NCBI GenBank assembly: GCA_913063005.1 | Contig: CAJXZI010000130.1 | Span: 1-6,072, forward strand | Length of the DNA: 6,072 nt | Reading direction: 5' to 3' | From: an uncultured Halieaceae bacterium | GTDB taxonomy: Bacteria; Pseudomonadota; Gammaproteobacteria; Pseudomonadales; Halieaceae | In this document: one piece after another, positions 1 to 5,723 of the stretch | Layout: each line of letters opens with the position of its first letter | Position numbering within the stretch: position 1 is the first letter of the stretch | Program-made: the position numbers and the translations under genes | The notes under the pieces: generated by a model | Database searches by the model: none | Told to the model about the DNA's origin: nothing | Seen by the model: only the letters and a program-made list of their open reading frames with translations

Positions 1-107
1 CGTACACATACCCACACCCACTCACACACCCATTCCCACACCCGTTCACGCACCCATTCACACACCCACTTACAAGCCCACTGACACTCCCACTCACAAA
101 CTCGTTT
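1..107. repeat. Degenerate 12-bp tandem repeat, cut by the left window edge
   Basis: Eight consecutive 12-bp units lie in perfect register from 12 to 107, with no insertion or deletion; the consensus is ACACACCCATTC. A partial, poorer copy precedes them, so the array probably continues to the left. The units decay from left to right. Read on the plus strand in frame 1 they give His-Thr-His-Ser repeats that stop at TGA 82-84, although the DNA repeat continues for two more units. On the minus strand one frame gives Glu-Trp-Val-Cys-like repeats with no stop. A period divisible by three with no indels fits a present or former coding repeat, but the strand cannot be decided here. Confidence 0.75.
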
Positions 108-428
108 ATAAACGCATAGCAGCTCGTCCACGCCGAACCCGGCCAGCGCTTGGTAACCTGTTGGTGGTGAGCATCCCCGCTTAAGTAAATATAAATTGAT
201 ACGGCGAGCCTTGAGGTTTGAGAACAGGCCTCATTGCCCCAAGCCGTAAAGAAGCCGTAAGAATTTCACGCGCCATGGGTAAGACCTTCTATCGATACCC
301 CAAGCCGCCACGACCGTCCAATCTTCGGTGGCTGCCCAATCGTTCGCGGCGTTTTAAGTAGCGCGTTTTTAGCAGCGCATTGACTTGCGCCTGAGGTTTG
401 GACCGATTCTCACTTTCATGTCCGACCC
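108..428. other. Intergenic stretch without a recognisable gene
   Basis: No frame here has a convincing start with a ribosome binding site or a recognisable protein. Small direct repeats are present: CCCCAAGCCG occurs at 237-246 and 298-307, and AAGCCGTAA at 241-249 and again at 252-260. A minus-strand frame is open from 230 to the left edge (about 76 codons, running into the 12-bp repeat), but it has no ATG; its only possible starts are CTG at 225-227 or GTG at 129-131. No tRNA-like cloverleaf or CRISPR structure was seen. Confidence 0.5.
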
Positions 429-454
429 AAAAAAAACGCCACTTGTCGTGGCGT
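429..454 (-). terminator. Intrinsic terminator of amtB
   Basis: On the minus strand a 7-bp perfect stem, ACGCCAC paired with GTGGCGT around a 5-nt GACAA loop, is followed directly by eight T residues (plus-strand A run 429-436). It lies about 37 bases past the amtB stop codon. The GC-rich stem plus U tract is the textbook rho-independent form. On the plus strand the stem is followed only by an interrupted TCTTTCT, so activity in the other direction would be weak. Confidence 0.9.
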
Positions 455-490
455 CTTTCTGGAGCGTGTCTTTATCTTGAAAGCTGTTGC

Positions 491-1798
491 CTACAGGTCA
501 TACCCGCGCTCATCGTGGAGCACAAGGTCCAAACCTTCAGTCTCTTCATCATCATCAACACGAAGGCCAACCAGACCATCAACCACTTTAAGTAGAATCC
601 AGCTTCCTACAAGCGCAAAGGCAAAGGTCACCACAACACCAAAGACTTGGATGTACAACTGGCCGCCAATGGAGGACACGCCCTCAGAGAAGCCATTTCC
701 GCTAAAAATACCAATCGAAGGTGATGCGAACACCGCTATCAAAATCGTACCCAAGATGCCGCCTACACCGTGGACCGGGAATACGTCGAGGCTGTCATCG
801 ATCTTGAGTGTATTTTTAAGCGTGATTGTTGCGAAATAACAAACAACGCCGGCCGACAAGCCAATGACAACGGCCGCCGCAGGGCCTACCGAGCCCGACG
901 CCGGTGTAATCGTGCCCAAGCCAGCTACCATACCGGTAACAATCCCGAGAACAGAGGGCTTACCGTGGCGGAGCCATTCCATCGCCATCCAGGCCAACGA
1001 GCCGCAGGCAGCAGAAAGATGCGTTACCAACATAGCCATCGCTGCACTGTTGTCCGCGGCAAGTGCTGAGCCTGCGTTAAAGCCGAACCAGCCTACCCAC
1101 AACATGCCCGCACCCGTCACTGTCATAGTGAGATTGTGGGGCGGCATTGCCGTCTGACCAAAACCACGTCGTGGTCCCATCATCATGGCAGCAACAAGCG
1201 CTGCAACACCTGCAGTCACGTGAACCACGGTACCGCCGGCAAAATCCTGTAAGCCCATGTTGCCGAGCCAACCACCGCCCCACACCCAGTGGCAGACTGG
1301 CGCGTACACCAAGAGCATCCAAGCGGCGCTGAATAGCAACATGGCCGAAAACTTCATACGCTCCGCAAAGCCGCCGACGATAAGCGCAGGAGTGATAACA
1401 GCAAAGGTCATTTGGAACATGACAAACAGCGTCTCAGGAATGCCATTTCGCATAGAGTCCATCGAGACATTGGCAAGGAAAAGGTTGCCCATATCACCTA
1501 GATAGGCACCCGGCTCGACGCCATCGGTGCCAAATGCGATCGAATATCCGGCGACAAACCAAAGAAGGGACATCAAGCCGGTAATGGCGAAACACTGCAT
1601 CAAAACCGACAGCACGTTCTTTGCGCGAACAAGGCCCGCGTAAAACAGAGACAGTCCAGGAATCGTCATGAACAAAACGAGGGCCGTAGCCGTTAACATC
1701 CAAGCTGTGTGGCCTGTATCTGCTGCCAAGGTCGGCTGCGAAAGAGCGAGCAGCGATAGTGGAGATAGGGTCATGGCTTTTTTATTGAGCTGGGTCAC
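491..1798 (-). CDS. amtB: Ammonium transporter, Amt/AmtB family
   Basis: This is a 435-residue inner-membrane ammonium channel, close to the 428 residues of the E. coli AmtB precursor and alignable with it along its whole length. A signal peptide occupies about residues 1-26 (cleavage probably near TLA-A), followed by the usual 11 hydrophobic segments. The functional residues of E. coli AmtB are all recognisable: the Phe gate at F132 and F240, W173 in VWGGG, D185, the twin pore histidines H193 and H343, and S244 of the recruitment site in GWFGFNAGS. The C-terminal tail, GLRVDDDEETEGLD to the end, is the family's cytoplasmic tail that binds the PII protein GlnK. The start is GTG (1796-1798); AAAGGAG at 1808-1814 sits 9 bases before it, whereas the later ATG at 1772-1774 has no such site. 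No glnK is adjacent, unlike the common glnK-amtB operon. It is divergent from phoA. Confidence 0.97.
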   Translation of the reverse strand: MTQLNKKAMTLSPLSLLALSQPTLAADTGHTAWMLTATALVLFMTIPGLSLFYAGLVRAKNVLSVLMQCFAITGLMSLLWFVAGYSIAFGTDGVEPGAYLGDMGNLFLANVSMDSMRNGIPETLFVMFQMTFAVITPALIVGGFAERMKFSAMLLFSAAWMLLVYAPVCHWVWGGGWLGNMGLQDFAGGTVVHVTAGVAALVAAMMMGPRRGFGQTAMPPHNLTMTVTGAGMLWVGWFGFNAGSALAADNSAAMAMLVTHLSAACGSLAWMAMEWLRHGKPSVLGIVTGMVAGLGTITPASGSVGPAAAVVIGLSAGVVCYFATITLKNTLKIDDSLDVFPVHGVGGILGTILIAVFASPSIGIFSGNGFSEGVSSIGGQLYIQVFGVVVTFAFALVGSWILLKVVDGLVGLRVDDDEETEGLDLVLHDERGYDL

Positions 1799-1807
1799 AA
1801 ACAGGGT

Positions 1808-1814
1808 CTCCTTT
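1808..1814 (-). promoter_or_regulatory. Shine-Dalgarno site that fixes the amtB GTG start
   Basis: On the minus strand AAAGGAG ends 9 bases upstream of the GTG at 1796-1798. The alternative ATG eight codons further in is preceded only by CAGCTCAATAAAAAAGCC, which has no purine-rich match. The site therefore supports the longer form with the complete signal peptide. Confidence 0.8.
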
Positions 1815-1829
1815 CTAGCTAGCGCGGGA

Positions 1830-1842
1830 TGATGTCACATCA
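1830..1842. promoter_or_regulatory. Perfect 13-bp palindrome in the amtB/phoA divergent spacer, possible operator
   Basis: TGATGT and ACATCA are perfect inverted 6-bp arms around a single C. The element is about 31 bases upstream of the amtB start codon and 155 upstream of phoA, where a dimeric regulator could act on amtB. The half-site resembles neither the NtrC, Pho box, CRP nor FNR consensus at the correct spacing. The identity of any binding protein is unknown, and the palindrome alone does not prove function. Confidence 0.35.
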
Positions 1843-1997
1843 CGATGCGCGACGCGACCGCCTCGTCCTAGGGAACGCCCACTTCGACAGAGATTTTTAC
1901 CAGGGTTTTTATCCCGCCCTGATGGGTTTATGCTCCTTCGCTCAGACGTTCAAATCGATAACCTGATTTCAGTTCGACCTACCCATGAGATTTACGC

Positions 1998-3428
1998 ATG
2001 AGATTTTTTAGACTCTCTTCTCTTAGGCTCCCTAGTGTTAGGCACACTACCCTTAGGCTCTCTGCTCTTAGGCTCTCTAGTCTGCTCATTGCTCTGGCTG
2101 GCATCGCCTTTGGACAACTCGCAGTCGCCGCACCCAAGTCCGTCATTTTGATTATCGGCGACGGATTTGATGACGTTCACGTCACCATGGGGCGCAACTA
2201 TTTATCGGGTCAGGGCGGCACCTTAACGCTGGACACCATGCCCTTTCGGGCCGCGGTCCAAGTCGAAACCGTGGATGAAAACGGCAATCCAATCTATGTC
2301 GCTGATTCAGCCAACACCGCAACCACACTGGCCACCGGATCGGTGACGCGCATTGGTCGTGTCGGCAAAGACCGCGATGATGAGTCGGTCACTACTGTAC
2401 TAGAGGCTGCAGCCTCAGCCGGCTACAAAACCGGCATAGTCAGTACGGCCTCGGTCACCGATGCGACACCCGCGTCCTTCGCTGCACACGTTGGAGTGAG
2501 GGCATGCGAGAATCCCGTGACCATTCGTGGTGGTGAGAAATATGGCGTCACCTTCCCAGGTTGTCCCGCCGACCTCGTGGAAAACGGCGGCGCCGGTTCG
2601 ATCGCAGAGCAACTAGCGACGGCCAATGTCGATGTTATTTTGGGCGGTGGCATGGAGCATTTCGCCGCACAGTTTGAGAGTAACCCCACCGCCCTCGACA
2701 AGGCCACCGCATCTGGCGCTACCGTGCTTACGTCTGCCACTCAGCTCAATGCAAGTTACAATGGTCGCGTCATAGGTCTCTTCTCCGACGATACTATGCC
2801 GGTGCAATGGCAGGGCTCAGACGGCAGGTCTGCTGAAGATATCGAGCGCAGCTGGCTCAATCTGGCGCATGAAATGATTGGCTCGATTACGCCACCCGAG
2901 ACGATTTCCTGCGTTGACAACCCCTCTTTTGAGGCAATGCCGTCGTTAGAGGCGATGACACGTTTTGCCATCGATCATCTGGAACGGGAAAACGAGAAGG
3001 GATTTTTCCTCACTATCGAATCTGCATCGATCGACAAGAAAAGCCATGTTCGAGACCCATGCGGCTCAATTGGTGAAATAGCACAACTGGAACAAGCACT
3101 GAACGCGGCGCTCGAATACGCAGCCGCCAACCCCGAGACCCTTATCCTTGTAACCGCAGATCACGCTCAGGCTGCTCAGATCGTGCCAGATCCAACGCTG
3201 TACACGGGCCTCCCCATCCCGGTTTTCAGTCCTGGAAAGGTTGCTCGTATCGAGACCCCTGAGGGTTCGATCATGCGCATTAACTACGCCACTAATAACA
3301 TCCAATCAGAAGAGCATACGGGCGCCAACGTGCCGCTGTTTGCTAACACTGAGGGTAATAAAGTGCTGACCCCCTTCATGCGTCAGCGCGAAATTTATCA
3401 AGCAATGATGCAATACCTGGAGTTGTAA
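1998..3428 (+). CDS. phoA: Alkaline phosphatase, E. coli PhoA type, exported
   Basis: This 476-residue phosphomonoesterase matches the E. coli PhoA precursor (471 residues) from end to end and should act in the periplasm to free phosphate from organic esters. Catalytic and metal residues are intact: D55 in IGDG, nucleophile S104 in DSANTAT, D155 and T157 in TDATPA, substrate-binding R168, E341, D346, K347 and H350 in the IESASIDKKSH block, D388-H389 in TADHA, and H440 in EEHTG. Cysteines 170/189 and 305/355 correspond to the two E. coli disulfides. D155 and K347 match E. coli D153 and K328, giving the bacterial Zn/Mg form. The signal peptide spans about residues 1-45 and its basic start is made of a five-residue repeat. 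No strong Shine-Dalgarno site precedes the ATG at 1998; it is chosen because it is the only in-frame ATG before the catalytic core. No Pho box was seen upstream. Confidence 0.96.
   Translation: MRFFRLSSLRLPSVRHTTLRLSALRLSSLLIALAGIAFGQLAVAAPKSVILIIGDGFDDVHVTMGRNYLSGQGGTLTLDTMPFRAAVQVETVDENGNPIYVADSANTATTLATGSVTRIGRVGKDRDDESVTTVLEAAASAGYKTGIVSTASVTDATPASFAAHVGVRACENPVTIRGGEKYGVTFPGCPADLVENGGAGSIAEQLATANVDVILGGGMEHFAAQFESNPTALDKATASGATVLTSATQLNASYNGRVIGLFSDDTMPVQWQGSDGRSAEDIERSWLNLAHEMIGSITPPETISCVDNPSFEAMPSLEAMTRFAIDHLERENEKGFFLTIESASIDKKSHVRDPCGSIGEIAQLEQALNAALEYAAANPETLILVTADHAQAAQIVPDPTLYTGLPIPVFSPGKVARIETPEGSIMRINYATNNIQSEEHTGANVPLFANTEGNKVLTPFMRQREIYQAMMQYLEL
2008..2082 (+). repeat. Five tandem 15-bp repeats encoding the signal peptide N-region of phoA
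   Basis: Five direct 15-bp copies begin TTA at 2008, 2023, 2038, 2053 and 2068; the best consensus is TTAGGCTCTCTAGTC. Because 15 is a multiple of three, they encode a pentapeptide repeat with consensus Leu-Arg-Leu-Ser-Ser (residues about 4-29), placing an Arg in each copy. The hydrophobic core of the signal peptide starts directly after the last copy. Copies 1 and 3 have diverged most. Change in copy number would lengthen or shorten the signal peptide without shifting the frame. Confidence 0.9.
3419..3422 (+). promoter_or_regulatory. Ribosome binding site of tas inside the end of phoA
   Basis: GGAG lies within the last codons of phoA, 8 bases before the ATG at 3431. Its position inside the upstream gene means that phoA translation runs over it, consistent with translational coupling. 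Confidence 0.65.
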
Positions 3429-3430
3429 CC

Positions 3431-4459
3431 ATGACCTTAAGAACCATCGACGGAAAAGAAGTCTCAAAAATCTGCCTCGGAACCATGACTTGGGGTCAGC
3501 AAAACAGTGAAGCTGAGGCGCATGAGCAAATTTCTTATGCCCTCGATCGTGGCATCAACATGATCGACGCAGCGGAAATGTATCCCGTTCCACCGCGCGC
3601 TGAGACACAGGGACGCACCGAGGAATACATTGGCACCTGGTTTAAAAAAACCGGATTGCGCGATAAATACATTCTCGCCACGAAAGCGGCTGGACCCAAC
3701 CCTGAGTTCCATTATCTGAGAGGCGGACCTCGCTTTACGCGAGATCAGCTCATCGAAGCAGTCGACGGTTCACTCCGGCGGCTTCAGACGGAGTGCATCG
3801 ATCTGTACCAGCTCCATTGGCCCGATCGCTACACAAACTTCTTTGGACAACGCGGTTACTTGCACCGCGAGCAGCCAGAGACGCCGATTGAAGAGACGCT
3901 GCGTGCACTTCAGGAGCTCGTTGCAGCAGGAAAAGTCAAAACAATCGGTCTATCGAACGAAACACCGTGGGGAACAATGAAGTTCCTAGAACTCGCTGAT
4001 CGCGAAGGCTTGCCCCGTGTCGAAAGCATCCAAAACCCCTACGGACTGCTCAACCGAACCTATGAAATCGCAATGGCCGAAGTATCTCATCGTGAGGATG
4101 TGGGGCTTCTCGCCTACTCACCGCTCGGCATGGGGCTGTTAACCGGCAAGTATCGCCACGGCGCCAAGCCCGAGGGGTCCCGTATGGCCGTGTTCGAACG
4201 TTTCACACGCTATGACGGCGCGGAAACTCTCGAGGCGACAGAGCAATACTTGCAGCTAGCCGACGAGCACGGTTTGAACCCAACGCACATGGCGCTGGCT
4301 TTCGTGAATACGCGCCCCTTCGTACTGTCTAATATTATCGGTGCGACCAGCATGGAACAGCTGAAGATGAATATCGACAGTCTCGACGTCACGCTGAGTA
4401 AAGACGTACTAAAGGGTATTGAGGCGATACAGCAGCGCATTCCCAATCCTGCGCCTTAG
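3431..4459 (+). CDS. tas: NADP(H)-dependent aldo/keto reductase, Tas family
   Basis: This 342-residue protein matches E. coli Tas (346 residues) throughout, including the family-specific blocks GTMTWGQQNSEAEAH, AEMYPVPPR and SIQNPYGLLNR. It should be a cytoplasmic single-domain TIM barrel. The aldo/keto reductase tetrad is intact: D46, Y51, K85 and H129. Cofactor-side motifs are also present: S175-N176, Q201-N202, the AYSPLGMGLLTGKY segment around 228-241, and GATSMEQL near 304-311. In E. coli, tas was named for suppressing tyrosine auxotrophy; the natural substrate is not settled, so none is claimed here. The gene begins 2 bases after the phoA stop with a GGAG site inside phoA, so the two are probably one coupled operon. 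No terminator with a U tract was found downstream. Confidence 0.95.
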   Translation: MTLRTIDGKEVSKICLGTMTWGQQNSEAEAHEQISYALDRGINMIDAAEMYPVPPRAETQGRTEEYIGTWFKKTGLRDKYILATKAAGPNPEFHYLRGGPRFTRDQLIEAVDGSLRRLQTECIDLYQLHWPDRYTNFFGQRGYLHREQPETPIEETLRALQELVAAGKVKTIGLSNETPWGTMKFLELADREGLPRVESIQNPYGLLNRTYEIAMAEVSHREDVGLLAYSPLGMGLLTGKYRHGAKPEGSRMAVFERFTRYDGAETLEATEQYLQLADEHGLNPTHMALAFVNTRPFVLSNIIGATSMEQLKMNIDSLDVTLSKDVLKGIEAIQQRIPNPAP

Positions 4460-4540
4460 ACACTCTTATCGATCTGGGGTGCTGCTGGTATTGGGCATCT
4501 CGGATCCACCTTGGGCATTGAACGCCCCAAAGCGCCCGTC

Positions 4541-4613
4541 GAGTGACTCTTGTGCCTGCTTCGTACGCTTCGATCGACTTGATAAGTTGTTCTTTCGTGT
4601 ATCGCGTCTTCAT
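4541..4613 (-). pseudogene. Truncated start of an IS3-family transposase orfA
   Basis: The minus-strand ATG at 4611-4613 has a good site, GGAG, 8 bases upstream, and opens with MKTRYTKEQLIKSIEAYEAG. This resembles the first helix of the IS3-type OrfA helix-turn-helix (HTH_Tnp_1 group), which typically begins with a K-R-Y-T-x-E-Q block and an E-A-G block about 12 residues later. After about 23 residues the similarity stops: the expected second and third helices are absent in all three frames. No orfB was seen. A 25-bp segment, 4648-4672, with TG and CA ends on the minus strand and a G-rich core could be the left terminal repeat, but no partner copy is present. The call rests on a short match. 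Confidence 0.45.
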
Positions 4614-4682
4614 TTTTAGATCTCCATTCCCGCAGGGTAGTTGGAAATCTGGACTTCCCCCCGTTGGCTTAACACTCACGGG

Positions 4683-4702
4683 CCTCAATTTGAGGTCACC
4701 TC
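4683..4702. repeat. Overlapping short palindromes
   Basis: CCTCAA/TTGAGG (4683-4695, 1-nt centre) shares its right arm with a second palindrome, GAGGT/ACCTC (4692-4702, 1-nt centre). The middle GAGG can therefore pair with the CCTC on either side, giving two mutually exclusive small hairpins. They sit just upstream of the transposase fragment on the minus strand. Function unknown. Confidence 0.5.
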
Positions 4703-4730
4703 CCACCTCTAGGGTGCTCAGATTCACGGG

Positions 4731-4771
4731 CACAAGGGGCGCGTGTCTGAGTACTACCGCCCCTCTTTGTG
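4731..4771. repeat. Imperfect inverted repeat, 11-bp stem with a 3-nt bulge
   Basis: CACAAGGGGCG (4731-4741) pairs with CGCCCC (4758-4763) and, after a TCT bulge, TTGTG (4767-4771), around a 16-nt loop. It could end transcripts from tas or gspB, but neither side is followed by a U tract. It may instead be a remnant of the mobile element nearby. Confidence 0.4.
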
Positions 4772-4928
4772 AGTCAAACGCTTCCCGTTTGCTTCTTGTA
4801 TCAGGCAGTAACGGATGGGTTTCGCACGTCGGGGTCTGAGGGCAAAACCATGTCAAACGGCACATTCATTGACTAACCGCTGACGTGTTACGAGCCGGAG
4901 CGTCTGGGCGCCAACAACGGACCGCATA

Positions 4929-4997
4929 GTACTTAAGAATAGGCACTTAAGAATAGACACTGAAGAATAGGCACTGACAAACAGCGCTGAAGAATCC
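4929..4997. repeat. 14-bp tandem repeat, five copies, non-coding
   Basis: Copies start at 4929, 4943, 4957, 4971 and 4984, with consensus GCACTTAAGAATAG. Copies 1-3 differ by only one to three bases; copy 4 has lost a base (13 bp) and is the most diverged. Since 14 is not a multiple of three, and stops occur in the frames across it, the array is unlikely to be coding. It lies about 110 bases beyond the gspB stop codon. Confidence 0.85.
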
Positions 4998-5108
4998 CGC
5001 GGTTTTGTGCCGCAAGTCTTGTCCGCGAAGCCCTTCGCAGCTCGCGCACCAGCGACCGTTAAAACCCGACTTTATAGCGAACCCTTCCAGCGCCTGACTC
5101 CAGCTCGC

Positions 5109-5696
5109 TTACATATTGACCCAACTATTGCGTGCACGAACTCTGAACTGTGTTTCGCGCCATCTGAGTACCACGCTGTCAGGGAGTATTTCGATTACCG
5201 TAAATGCACCCGCCCGCTGACGGACCTTCAAGACCTTGCCGTTTAAAGTAACCGAGGAGTTACCCAGAGGGTCATAGCGATGCTCGCTGTAAATCAGTGA
5301 CGGAATGTCGTCTTTAATCTGCTGCGAAAGCGTCTCGAGTAACGGCTCCGAACTTTCAACTAATGGCTTTACTCCCATCTCTTCCTGAGCTGCGGCCAAT
5401 ATGTCTGCAAAGTCGGTTGGGGACGTATCAACTGGTGTACCAGATGCGGAAGCAGCTGCATTATCTCGTAGGGCCTCACCTACCCGTTCCGCGAGGCCGC
5501 TAGTATTAGGACTGCCCGGTAGATTGCTGGCGGGCCTACCAGCGCTACTCCGCCCTGACAGCCCAGCCACAGCCTCTACCCTACTCGCGGACTCAGATGT
5601 GTCAGGGGCACCGCTTTGAATCGCTTCTTCGTTAAGCGCCTGATAGATCGCCCGAAGGTCGTCTGCATTGGTTGCAGGTCTCGTTGATGGCCTCAT
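5109..5696 (-). CDS. gspB: Type II secretion system protein GspB, C-terminal part
   Basis: From the only in-frame ATG this is a 195-residue product. Residues about 125-188 match the conserved GspB C-terminal domain: IPSLIYSEHRYDP, then VTLNGKVLKV, then VIEILPDSVVLRW and ETQFRV. In known systems GspB is an inner-membrane protein with a periplasmic C-terminal domain that, with GspA, helps place the secretin GspD. Residues 1-124 are a linker rich in Ala, Ser and Pro. No membrane segment precedes it in this frame and no Shine-Dalgarno site precedes the ATG, which lies inside a 12-bp repeat of the linker. The frame stays open upstream to 5837 with similar linker composition, so the true start is probably further up and interrupted. 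No gspA was seen in the window. GspB identity is likely from the C-terminal domain; the N-terminus is unresolved. Confidence 0.75.
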   Translation of the reverse strand: MRPSTRPATNADDLRAIYQALNEEAIQSGAPDTSESASRVEAVAGLSGRSSAGRPASNLPGSPNTSGLAERVGEALRDNAAASASGTPVDTSPTDFADILAAAQEEMGVKPLVESSEPLLETLSQQIKDDIPSLIYSEHRYDPLGNSSVTLNGKVLKVRQRAGAFTVIEILPDSVVLRWRETQFRVRARNSWVNM

Positions 5697-5723
5697 TGAT
5701 GATTTGGTTGAAGGCCTCGTTGA
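5664..5723 (-). repeat. 12-bp tandem repeat in the gspB linker
   Basis: Five in-frame 12-bp units on the minus strand encode the tetrapeptides STRP, STKS, SMRP, STRP and ATNA. The ATG used as the formal gspB start is the Met of the third unit, where its sisters have Thr (ACG or ACC). This suggests the ATG arose by point change inside a repeat and is not a genuine start. Confidence 0.75.

Larger units (their letters stand above)
4460..5108. other. Spacer between convergent tas and gspB, with element remnants
   Basis: These 649 bases between converging genes hold no intact gene. From left to right they contain a weak inverted repeat near 4520-4543 (CTTGGGC against GCCCCAAAG), an IS3-like orfA start on the minus strand (4541-4613), a group of inverted repeats (4683-4771), a weak stem CAAACG/CGTTTG at 4775-4791, and a 14-bp tandem repeat (4929-4997). 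Minus-strand codons are open from 4865 to 4389, but only the short segment from 4613 resembles a known family. No stem followed by a clear U tract was found for either neighbour. Confidence 0.6.

Noticed and set aside
398..595. Plus-strand 65-codon open frame
   Set aside because: It runs through the amtB terminator and the amtB 3' end and has no ribosome binding site or recognisable domain.
477..1505. Several plus-strand open frames opposite amtB
   Set aside because: They overlap a full-length, clearly recognised membrane protein on the other strand, have no family resemblance and are low-complexity mirror translations.
1799..1997. Sigma-54 promoter, NtrC site or Pho box in the divergent spacer
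   Set aside because: No TGGCAC-N5-TTGC, no paired GCAC/GTGC dyad and no tandem CTGTCAT-like half-sites were found on either strand. Only weak -10-like sequences were seen, not enough to place a promoter.
1992..2180. Minus-strand open frame with Arg-Glu-Pro-Lys repeats
   Set aside because: The repeated peptide is the antisense reading of the 15-bp repeat in the phoA signal peptide; phoA is certain on the other strand.
4467..4560. Minus-strand frame ending at 4467 that follows the transposase fragment in a shifted frame
   Set aside because: It reads smoothly to its stop but does not match the missing helices of OrfA, and it is too short to call.
4666..4672. GCTTAAC as an integron attC end
   Set aside because: It fits RYYYAAC, but no partner GTTRRRY lies at a suitable distance and no integrase is present.
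4543..4839. Plus-strand 98-codon open frame
   Set aside because: No family resemblance and no good start; it mirrors the transposase-like fragment and the inverted repeats on the other strand.
4614..4865. In-frame upstream extension of the transposase-like frame on the minus strand
   Set aside because: Although open, it has no resemblance to IS3 OrfA, and the internal ATG at 4611-4613 has both the ribosome binding site and the family-like start.
4929..4997. CRISPR array
   Set aside because: Units are contiguous without spacers and too short.
5026..5040. GCGAA/TTCGC hairpin as the gspB terminator
   Set aside because: The stem is only five pairs and is not followed by a T tract on the minus strand.
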